In this document: positions 55,007-64,000 of the stretch, in pieces
Position numbering within the stretch: position 1 is the stretch's first letter
Layout: the number at the start of each line of letters is the position of its first letter
Assembly (NCBI GenBank): GCA_029255685.2
Contig: CM055311.2
Coordinates: 15,212,952-15,276,951, forward strand
Reading direction: 5' to 3'
Length of the DNA stretch: 64,000 nucleotides
Source: Silene conica
Taxonomy: Eukaryota; Streptophyta; Magnoliopsida; Caryophyllales; Caryophyllaceae
The notes under the pieces: model-generated
What the model saw: only the letters and a program-made list of their open reading frames with translations
Told to the model about the DNA's origin: nothing
Databases searched by the model: none
Translations under genes and position numbers: made by a program

Positions 55007-56267
55007 GTTATTATTATTAGTATGATGTTATGTTTATATGTTATTATAATTGTTGATATTGTTATTATTGTTAATACTATTATTATTATTAGGTAATTGT
55101 TGTTTGTTTGGGTACTTGAGTCGTTAAGTAATCAAATTTGTTAATTGTATTCGTGGTTATGTTTTCAACTTTCGTAAATCGTTAAATAAAATTCGTATCT
55201 CCATAATCGGTAATACGTATATGACAAGTAATCGTTATTTATTTATGAGTGATAATTTATATAATTCTTTATTTAATTAAATTGCTACTAAGTAATAATT
55301 GATACGGCTTCGTCATGCGTAATATATTGTTTAGATTATTAATTTTAATAATTGATATATTATATTAATTTGCGGAATTGTATTAGTTAGTGATTACGAA
55401 TATTATATTTGTTAGGTGACGATTTTGAGGTGGCATAGTTCTGTTTACCTGCTGGCTTGCTATTGGATGATTTTTCTATCCAGGTAGGATACTCTAACCT
55501 TATACTCTATGATGTGTTATGAATGGATGTGATACAGTGTGTTATGGATGCTGAGTATGATTGATATGAGAATGATAATTGGTTGGATTGTTTGTGGATT
55601 ATTAGTAATGACATGAGCATTTCATTATTTGATAGCATGATCGAATAATTATATCGTTGCATTCATGAGCATAGCATATGCATTGGTTACTGAGAAAGTT
55701 ATGCTCAGATATTGTTCTGATATAAAGCCCAGGGTGGTTCTGCAGACCAGGCCTGGTGTTTTATCAGCTATTGAGCTGGTGTTCGGCGACGGCCGATTAT
55801 AGTCTGCCGGGAGGTTCGTTATGCTGGGTGTTACAGGTTTGAGATTGAGATTGTGATTGAGCTCGAGCATATCATGGCATTTGCATATCATATTTGTTGC
55901 ATTATTTACTATTGTGTTATCCTACTCAACCGCTAGGTTGACAGTGTATTCGTGTACACCTACGATGATCTGGAATGGGGAGTAGATTCTACAGGTCAGA
56001 GATTGATGGATTAGGAGGTTGGGCATGGAGAGAGACTTGGCTTGGACCTACTTAGAATTAGATCACATACGTAGATGTTATCAGTTGTACTTCTACTATT
56101 TGCGTAGTAGTTGTATATATCAAAAGTTTAAATTTAATCAGTTTTATATAAAGTACTTTGGTTTGTTTTACTTTGTTAATCACTACCTCGGACATTCCGA
56201 GATGGTAACAGCTCTATTTATTTGAGAATGTTTTGCTAAAAGCTCTTAAATAAATAGGGGTGTTACA
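53568..56267 (+). repeat. 5' LTR of Nona-2
   Basis: TGTTATACCCCGTAATTTAG...AATAGGGGTGTTACA. It matches 62069-64000. It contains the conserved hairpin GAACCACCGTGGGTCAGTGG (54500-54519) and a (TTA)n run of about 17 units (about 54955-55006), shortened to about 8 in the 3' LTR (about 63456-63478). Small frames such as 53833-54021 recur in the 3' LTR only because the LTRs are copies. Confidence 0.9.
54955..55006. repeat. (TTA)n microsatellite
   Basis: About 17 perfect TTA units within a longer ATT-rich zone (54870-55100). Confidence 0.95.
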
Positions 56268-56270
56268 AAG

Positions 56271-56282
56271 TGGTATCAGAGC
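56271..56282 (+). other. Primer-binding site of Nona-2
   Basis: TGGTATCAGAGC three bases after the LTR. Confidence 0.9.
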
Positions 56283-57326
56283 GTACGATCCTCAGGCTTA
56301 AACCAAATGAATAATAATGCACGTAGGAAGGTTCTAATAAAATGAACCCCAGGTTAGTAATTGTTAGGAGCCCTAGGATTGGGATGAGTTAGGGGCCCCC
56401 TCAAACCAAGCCACTGGCCCTATCAGTCTAAGCTGGAAACCCTCGAGTGATGCAGGGATTGGGTGGTAATGAAATAAAGGAACGGACCTAATTATTTTGT
56501 ATTAACATCCTTGCAGGAGAAGAATGAGGTAAGTCATAATGTGAGTTATGGTTAATGTGTGTATTGGAAGAATGTGATTGATAGTGAAATGTTGATTAAT
56601 CTGAATGATTGAATGTGAAATTTTCAGAGAATGGATGTATATTTATTGGACAATAATTTGGGTGTTAAGGTCATATGATTTTGGTGTTTCGAAATGCCAT
56701 ATGATATATCTAATTATTTAATGACTGTCGTAACTATGTAATATATTGGTTGGCATTTGGATATGAATGATCAGATTTATATGTTATAGTGATCCATGTC
56801 TAGTGATATGCGGAATGTGTTACCTCAAGCCATAAGTGTTATATAGTTGTGTGTTGCATAGATCGTACTTAAAGTTTATATGACAATTTCTATTTTCCCA
56901 CAATTAGTTTACTTATAGAGTTAGTATTTAACAAGTGGCACCTTGGTAATTTATGGGATATATATTTACGTACTATTATGTTGTGATTCTTACGATGGTA
57001 GGAACTAATGCATTGTTCATACCTGTATAACTATTGAATTATTTCGTTGATGCTACTTTTCAATTTCACAATCTTTACCATTTTGTAGATGGCAAATTCG
57101 GTTTGAAATAATGAATACCTGTTAAATTAGTACAATGTGATTTCAATGTTTCAATTGATATGTCAATATGTTTTGAAAGAAGAATGGTTGTATTTAAATG
57201 TGATAATGTGAAGTGATATTTAAGGAACAAAAATTTTAATAAATTTTCAGAATGTTATATTGTTTGTGCGAACTGTCATTTAAAATGTGTTCCATATATG
57301 AGTATGAAAATTTTATTTATGATAAC
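56283..57326 (+). other. Nona-2 interior, first part
   Basis: Non-coding; aligns with 34346 to about 35160 of Nona-1 (TGAACCCCAGGT, TGTTAGGAGCCCT, CATGTCTAGTGATATGCGGA). Ends with ataac, the target duplication of the inner solo LTR. Confidence 0.75.
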
Positions 57327-59859
57327 TGTAATACCCCGTATTTTCTTAATTCATAATAATGAGTTGTTTATATTATTATCAGGATGACATATATTTATAT
57401 ATAATTTTTAAGCTTTGCTAGTTGTTATTATTTGTATAAGTACTTGTTAAATTTTAAGTTGCGACTTATGAACGAGAATTTGCATTTTATGTCCTCGGGA
57501 TGCGTGATGGGCTTGGGCTTACGATTAATGCTTGATGGGTGGGTGTTACCCGTGTAGTGCAATCAAGTGATGAAAACAAAAACAAAAACAAACCCTAATG
57601 CATACCTATCGACATATGCTACCCGGCCCTTTCATCCATCGGCAAAACAACACTCACAAAACTTAAAACCCTACTTCCCTTTTCACTTCTCTGCCTTCGT
57701 CCCTCCCTGCCTCCTTTCATCAACAAACGTCCACCCTAAACCAACGAGAGGAATAAGAGAAGAAACCAGACAGATGACCACTTCACCATCGCGCATCATG
57801 TCATCCATACTCGGGTTTAATTCGTAAGTTTTACGCGTTTTCAATAAGTTTTTCGACCAGGGCAATGTGTTAGGTGTAATTACTGACGTATGATTAAAAT
57901 GTTTCTCGTGTTTAAATCACTATTCCACCTCCATAACTCGTCTAAACAGGAACCATGAATTGTCGCCAGTAAAACGTGATTTATGCTCTGTTTCGTTATG
58001 CGGGGTCCAGGTCTGTTTGGTGTCTGTTTTTGGGTCTGTCTGGGGTAAGTTCTGGATCTGGGTTATGGGTAGAAGGTTACTGGTATTGTGGTGACCACCC
58101 TGGTGCCGGGGTGGTGGCCATATGTGGGGAATACAGTCGGTGGTAGTCATCTAAACCAGGGGTGTCAGGATAAGGGATTGTGGTGTCGTGTATGAGCAAA
58201 GATGTTCGTGAGGTTGTCGTGGTGGCTTGGTTAAGGACGAAGGTAAGAGTGGGCTTCCCCTGGAACCACCATGAGTCAATGGTGACAACGGTGGTGGCCA
58301 GGGGCAGTGAGGGCGTGGTGGTGAGAAGTAAAGGTGCGCGAAGAAGAGGGTGTACACGGGTGTTGCTGGAAAACAGAGTAATAGCGTGTTTGCAGGCTGT
58401 TTGGGCTGCGTGTTGTAGAAATCACAGGGGTTGTTGGTGGTTGCCAATGGGTGTTAGTCATGGCCGGGGGTTCATGTGAGAGTGTGGGCATGATGGTGCT
58501 GGTCATCGGCGGCGTGGCAGGGGGTTGTGTGGTCGTGAAGTCGGGTGCTCGGGCTGTCACATAAGGGGTTGTTTTAGTTGGCATTGTTTTGGTTGTTTGT
58601 CATGGGATTCGAACCCAGGTCTGTTGAAGGGGGCTGATTGTATGTTAATGATTTATAAATAGTATTTATTGTTGTCATTGCATTGTCTATGTATTATTAT
58701 TAGTTTTGTTATACGTTGTTGTAGTTGCTAATGTCTGAACGTTAGTATCATCATTATAATTATTACTATGGTGGTTATTATAATTACTAATATTATTATG
58801 ATTAGTATTATTAATATATGTCTTATGATTATTAGTAGTATTGTTTTGGTGTTATACAAAAAGAAGGTGGTTAATTATTAAGATGTTTTAATTAAAGGTT
58901 CTATGAGTCGGGAATTTTCCCTTTTAAGACAGTTACTATCTCGGGAAGTTTCCATTTATGGAAACTTTCCATTTTTAGAAGGTTGCTAATTATAGTAGGT
59001 ATTTTGTCTGATATGGGGGTTTGGGAAGATTTATTAATCGTTACGTAATATATATGTTTAGGTGACGGTTTCCGCGTGGAACATTTCTAGCTGCTGCGTG
59101 GTTGGCATTTCTATTCCGCAAGTCGAGGTAGGGGAATACTGTATACATGGTGATGAGTAATCTGATTATTATCTGATGTTAACTTTGTGCATCTATTTAT
59201 TGTATGAATGGTGCTATATTGTGTTTAATTGACTGCATATTTCTGTGATACGATACGGTGTGGTGGATAATGGGTCTTGTGATTGATGTGGAGCTAATGG
59301 GTCTTGTGATTGGTGTGGAGATAATGGGTCTTGTGATTTGGTGTGGAGATAATGGGTCTTGTGATTTGGCGCGGAGATAATGGGTCTTGTGACACGGTGT
59401 GGAGAATATTGGGTCTTGTGATATGGAGTGGAGTTATTGGGTCTTGTGATATAGAGATGGAGGTGGATGCACTTCTACTGTTGTTTATGTTTTATTTATC
59501 TTCCTACTCAACCTCGTGGTTGACCCTGTGTATTCGTGTGACACCTACGATGATCCGGAATGGGGAGTAGATTCTACAGGAAAGAGACAGATGAGCTAGG
59601 AGCTGGGACGGGAATGCAATGTGAGATGCGGACTTGGGACTGACTTAGGACTATATCACATATAGTGTATTCACCAGTTGTTCTCTCATTCTTCAATGTA
59701 GTTTCTGTAATATCAAAGTTTAAATTTTATAAATTTTATATAAGGTATTTTGGGAAGTTTTACTTTGTTATTCACTACCTCGGTCAATCCGAGATGGTAA
59801 CAGTCCTATTTATTTGAGAATGTCTGGCGAAAGGCTCTTAAATAAATGGGGGTGTTACA
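57327..59859 (+). mobile_element. Solo LTR inside Nona-2
   Basis: TGTAATACCCCGTATTTTCT...GGGGGTGTTACA, flanked by perfect 5-bp duplications ataac (57322-57326 and 59860-59864). Its ends and several blocks (58262-58284; 59500-59570; 59740-59859) match the Nona LTRs, so it belongs to the same superfamily but a diverged subfamily. The Nona-1 interior at about 35150-35170 shows the empty site. A 28-bp minisatellite lies at 59266-59460. Confidence 0.93.
59266..59460 (+). repeat. 28-bp minisatellite in the inner solo LTR
   Basis: About seven tandem copies of a unit ATAATGGGTCTTGTGATT-GGTGTGGAG with a few changes each. The open frame at 59343-59570 follows from it and is not called. Confidence 0.9.
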
Positions 59860-60325
59860 ATAACCTTCTGGGTTAGCTTTCCTATGCCTTTGGTTTCATG
59901 TTAATAGGAATTATATTTTGGGAGAAATAAATATTTTAGTCGACAGTGGTCGGATTGTCACTGTACAATTCGGTTTTGACCCATGTTGTTGCAAAGGAAA
60001 TCAATCAAAACCTATTTACCATTTTTGCATAATTCCAATTTCACTGTTTAGAACATTCATTCATGTTTTCAAAGTGATAAGCCATGTAACATCTTAAGGA
60101 GTCGTTATTTAATAGTGATTTTTGCAAGTTGCCCAATTATCTGTCTAACTGTAGTAAGGTTTCTGTTCAGAACAATTGAGTTGTGTAAATTGTTATAAAT
60201 AATTCCCTTAAGATATGCTTTTGATTTCTTTTTCTATGATTAGTTAATTCCTTATACTTGCAAAAATTATAATAGCTCGCAAAATAGCTAAGCAGTTATT
60301 TAATTATGATTTTTGGAACATACTA
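59860..60325 (+). other. Nona-2 interior, second part
   Basis: Non-coding; aligns with about 35158-35610 of Nona-1 (TTTTAGTCGACAGTGGTC, GATAAGCCATGT). Ends with tacta, the target duplication of TRIM-1. Confidence 0.75.
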
Positions 60326-60876
60326 TGTAACACCCCAATAGTATGAGAGTAAAGTTGTCCCACATTGGTAGAATTTAAGGCTTGTGAGATGTTTATAATA
60401 GCTTCCACCACCACTTAGTAACAAGGCCTTGTGCTTTTGGGCTTACGTGATACAAATAATGGGCCCAAAAGTGCAAACCCATCTTATTGGGTTTGTGTTA
60501 CGACGGTGGCGGGTTAGGTTGTTACAAATGGTATCATAGCGACCCTGCGACCGTGTGGTGAGCCTGTGGTCGGGAGTACCCGGGTCACACACCAAGCAGG
60601 GGAGGATTCTGGCCCTGGTTGTGGTCTAGTTTGAGGCACAACGAGGACGTTGTGTTCTTTAAGTGGTGGAGTTTGTAACACCCCAAGAGTATGAGAGTAA
60701 AGTTGTCCCACATCGGTAGAATGTAAGGCTTGTGATATGTTTATAATAGCTTCCACCCAACACTTAGTAACAAGGCCTTGTGCTTTTGGGCTTAAGTGAG
60801 GACAAATAATGGGCCCAAAAGTGCACACCCATCTTATTGGGTTTGTGTTACGACGTTGGCGGGTCAGGTTGTTACA
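60326..60876 (+). mobile_element. TRIM-1: miniature LTR retrotransposon
   Basis: Two LTRs of about 200 bases (60326-60526 and 60674-60876), TGTAACACCCC...GGTTGTTACA, a tRNA-Met-like primer-binding site TGGTATCATAGC (60529-60540), about 130 bases of interior and a purine-rich AGTGGTGGAG before the 3' LTR. Flanks are tacta (60321-60325) and tactg (60877-60881). The Nona-1 interior (about 35608-35640) shows the uninterrupted site. No coding capacity. The LTRs differ at about 5% by eye. The 104-aa minus-strand frame at 60514-60828 is not a gene. Confidence 0.93.
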
Positions 60877-60881
60877 TACTG

Positions 60882-62068
60882 CGTGATGTGTGATTGTTGA
60901 AATGTGAAAGTTTTGAATATAAAAGTTTAATCAACTATGGATTATGTGATGTAACCATGTAATATTCTGACATGACAATAGTAGCATGAACAATAGGTAT
61001 GTGATATGGATATGAACTTTATTATATGATAGTATAACCTTACTTATTTTGGTGAGTTTTATATAAAGTTAGTTTTATTTTTGACGACCTTGTTGTTATG
61101 CCAAAAGGTGAATAACGTATTGTATGTTTAAATCTGTTTACTATATATTGAATTAGCAATTTGGTTGACATGTGAATTGAGGGAAGGCTAGATTTATGTT
61201 CGATCTGTAACTTATAAAATCGTCAGTGATTCGTGTTTATAAATTGCCAGTAATAACAACTTCATCGTTTTGAAAGTTTCAAAATGTTTTCAAGGTGATA
61301 ATCCATGATAAAGCTGATGTTTGATGATTATGGTAATTATTTTGCAACATGACAGAATCTGTAGCTACATGTTGATGAATTTTGCCTGATACCATTCTCT
61401 CTTATGTGCATAAACAAGAGTTTTGCCTCCATAATTTGAGTATGAGCATGAAATGTTTTAATTTGGCAAGTGTGAACCATGAGTTAGCTGATTGTCTACC
61501 TCAGTGTAAAGGTGTTAATTTTGTGTCAAAATTTCCAAGGGTATAGATGTTGGTTACCTTGATTTTGTTTTATTGCGTAGCATGAAATTGACAAATATGT
61601 TTTGTGACTTTAAGAGTCGGATGCTAATTGCCCAGTATAGAGCACTTAACTTATCAGATAATTTGTGACTGTTGATTCGGTAATCTTCTTGAGCAATGAA
61701 TGTGGAATTTTATAATGGAGTTACGGGGACATAACCATGTCTTAAGGAGGATAGGATTGTAAAATCTATATGGTTTACGATCTGGCTAAGTGGTATGTTA
61801 TGTTTGTTTGACTGAGATTGACCATGCATGGAGTCTGCTGTTTTAATTTCTTATGTGTTGGTCAATGTTGCGATTCTTTAAGTGTCATATACTTCTGTCG
61901 TATGATAAAATTTGGGGACAAAGTTTCTTAAGGGGGATAGAATGTAACACTTCGTGTTTTAGAGCTTATGTATATGTACTACTTGTGTTTGCCTTATGCT
62001 TGTTGGGTATTTGTTATCGTTACAGGGTGGCGAACTTCGGGACGAAGTTCATTTTAAGGAGGGAAGAT
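60882..62068 (+). other. Nona-2 interior, third part, with polypurine tract
   Basis: Non-coding. 60882-60945 matches the end of the Nona-1 interior. The final tract AAGGAGGGAAGAT (62056-62068) precedes the 3' LTR. About 120 bases earlier a second tract-like AAGGGGGATAGAA (about 61930-61942) is followed by TGTAACACTTCGTG, which looks like the relic of another LTR start. Confidence 0.7.
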
Positions 62069-64000
62069 TGTAATACCCCGTAATTTAATCTCGGTCAACG
62101 ACAGTCAAACCGTGTTTTATACTCGTATTTCAAAATGAATGTTTATAAAGTATTTTACATAAATTGTTATTATTTTATAGATTATTTTGTATTTCATAAT
62201 TATTTTATATTTGATGATTAGTTCGTAAAATGACATTTTATTCGTATTTCTTTAACTTTAATAATATATTTTTAATTAATTATTTTTCCCTATTTTATAT
62301 TTAGTACCCAACTATACTTAATTCCTATTTATTTGTTTTGCCTGAACCCTATGTTTCCGTTCAACCCAACCCCAACCCTATTTTCTAATCCATCGACAAT
62401 AGCCTCCCATATCACGTACAATTTCAAAACCCTAATTCATATCAGTTGCCATGGGATTGAGGGAGAACGAGAGACATCATCATCATCATCATCGCTCGTC
62501 AACCACCGCAACCAACACCTGTAAGCTTCGTTTTTTTTTGTCAACAATGGCCTGTTTATCTTCACGCTGTTCTTTTTTTTTTTATTTGCAATTGAGTTGT
62601 TGTAAAGGCTTCAATTTGGTACAAGTAGTAGGGGTAGTCAAAGTAGGGTGTCTGTAGGTTGTTTTGGGTGCTTTCGGGTGGTGCGTGGTGGCCAGAGCAC
62701 CACCAGAAAGGGGTCGTGTATATGAACAAAATCAGGGGAAACTAGAGCAGGAGGACGGGTAGTTTTAGCGCCTGTTTTCAGGTGGTTGTAGGGGCGTCGA
62801 GGATTGGTGATTACCACTAGGGTAGTCGTGGGAGGTGAGAGAAGTCGGGGTAGGGTCAGGTGGTGGTTAAGGTGGTGGCAGTAGCGGCCGGAGTCGGGTT
62901 TATGCAGTGAGTGTATCGATGGTTACAGGAAAGCGAGTTGATACGTGAGTTTTGATGGTGGTTTTTATAGCAGTAGAAGGGAGACTAGAGCGGAAGGTTA
63001 CCCACTCCGGAACCACCGTGGGTTAGTGGTGACAACGGTGGTGGCCAGAGGCGGTGGGAGGGCATGGTGGAAGCGAAAGCAACGAGAGAAGTTAGGGGTA
63101 TGCATTCGAGTTGCTGGAAACGGAGTAAGTACGTGTGTGTGCAGGCTGTTTAGGATATGCGTGGTGGTTGTCGTGGTGGCCTCTGGTGGTGGCTCAATGG
63201 TGGAAGTTACAGTGGGTAGTACAAAATTTAGAATGGGGCCAGTGGTGTCGGTGGTGAGGGACCAAGCTAGTGTCGGTGGTGTCGCGAAGTTGGTGTCGGG
63301 TCTGTTCGCGTTTTGCTTTTGATGTCGTAGACTGTATGTTTGTATAGGCTGTGCGTGATGCTTGATGCGTGCTAGTATTATCTTATTATTATTATTACTA
63401 TAATTATTAAGTTATCATGATTATCATGACAATTGTTGTTATGGTTGCCGTGTTTTATTATTATTATTATTATTATTAGTATGATGTTATGTTTATATGT
63501 TATTATAATTGTTGATATTGTTATTATTGTTAATACTATTATTATTATTAGGTAATTGTTGTTTGTTTGGGGTACTTGAGTCGTTAAGTAATCAAATTTG
63601 TTAATTGTATTCGTGGTTATGTTTTCACGTTTCGTAAATCGTTTAATAAAATTCGTATCTCCATAATTACTAATACGTATATGACAAGTAATCGTTATTT
63701 ATTTATGAGTGATAATTTATATAATTCTTTATTTAATTAAATTGATACTAAGTAATAATTGATACGGCCTCGTCATGCGTAATATATTATTTAGATAATT
63801 AATTTGAATAGTTGATATATTATATTAATTTGCGGAATTGTATTAGTTAGTGAATACGAATATTATATTTGTTAGGTGACGATTTTGAGGTGGCATAGTT
63901 CTGTTTACCTGCTGGCTTGCTATTGGATGATTTTTCTATTCAGGTAGGATACTCTGACCTTATAATCTATGATGTGTTATGAATGGATGTGATACGGTGT
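62069..64000 (+). repeat. 3' LTR of Nona-2 (cut by window end)
   Basis: Starts TGTAATACCCCGTAATTTAA and matches the 5' LTR base for base over long stretches to the end of the window, about 1.93 of an expected 2.7 kb. The open frames at 62333-62524, 62451-62657 and 62945-63322 are not kept intact in the 5' LTR and are not called. Confidence 0.92.

Larger units (their letters stand above)
53568..64000 (+). mobile_element. Nona-2: non-coding LTR element carrying two inner insertions
   Basis: 5' LTR 53568-56267, primer-binding site 56271-56282, interior to 62068, 3' LTR from 62069 running off the window. Without its insertions the interior is about 2.7 kb and has no coding region. It is a non-autonomous (LARD-like) relative of Nona-1. 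The CGGGACGAAGTTC text near its polypurine tract resembles that of chromoviruses, which hints at the lineage that mobilises it. Inserted into Ath-1 RNase H after aatat. LTRs differ by about 3-4% over the first 250 bases. Confidence 0.88.

Noticed and set aside
60326-60876. Cassandra-type TRIM carrying 5S rRNA-like sequence
   Set aside because: I looked for 5S internal promoter-like text in the LTR and found none; it is a TRIM of another family.

Overview
This is plant nuclear DNA from a repeat-dense, probably heterochromatic part of a flowering-plant genome. Every recognisable protein-coding stretch belongs to a mobile element: Ty3/gypsy chromovirus (Tekay/Del-like), Ty3/gypsy Athila-like, Ty1/copia, a CACTA (En/Spm) DNA transposon and a TRIM. 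I found no host gene, tRNA, rRNA or CRISPR. The sequence does not let me name the genus.

Layout, with short names used below. 1-6997: Cop-1, a minus-strand copia-type element that carries gag but no pol; its 3' LTR lies just off the left edge. 7413-35683: a nest whose host is Nona-1, a non-coding LTR element. Nona-1's 5' LTR was entered by an Athila-like solo LTR (9883-11624, 5-bp target duplication gtgca), by Tek-1 (11804-22130, plus strand), and by or next to a copia LTR remnant, Cop-2. Cop-2 was in turn split by Tek-2 (22491-33052, minus strand, target duplication gaatt). Nona-1 reappears at about 33965-34330 (LTR end), then a primer-binding site and a non-coding interior to about 35683. 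35684-37873: Cop-3, the 3' end of a plus-strand copia element. 37916-40316: Cop-4, a minus-strand copia pol remnant. 40938-46850: CACTA-1 with terminal inverted repeats, 3-bp target duplication (aaa), an intact-looking six-exon TNPA-like gene and a shortened TNP2-like transposase. 46851-48356: AT-rich DNA with a tandem duplication. 48357-53567: Ath-1, an Athila-like element cut by Nona-2. 53568 to beyond 64000: Nona-2, same family as Nona-1, carrying a solo LTR of its own broader family (57327-59859) and a TRIM (60326-60876); its 3' LTR runs off the right edge.

Relative ages come from by-eye LTR comparison. Tek-2 is youngest (about 0.6-0.7% difference between LTRs), Tek-1 older (about 2%), Nona-2 older again (about 3-4% over the first 250 bp). 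At the commonly used plant LTR rate of 1.3e-8 per site per year these are roughly 0.25, under 1, and above 1 million years. These are estimates, not computed alignments.

The most unusual features are non-coding. (1) The Tek LTRs hold an array of hairpins with a near-constant 24-nt loop, while the stems differ in sequence from unit to unit yet stay complementary. (2) The Athila-like family repeats a CTCGATCGAG palindrome at about 25-35 nt spacing both in its LTR and inside its gag coding sequence. (3) The gag-only Cop-1 and the pol-bearing Cop-3 share a conserved untranslated region just before the 3' LTR. (4) Three otherwise diverged copia LTRs share a foldable module. None of these matches a standard feature class.
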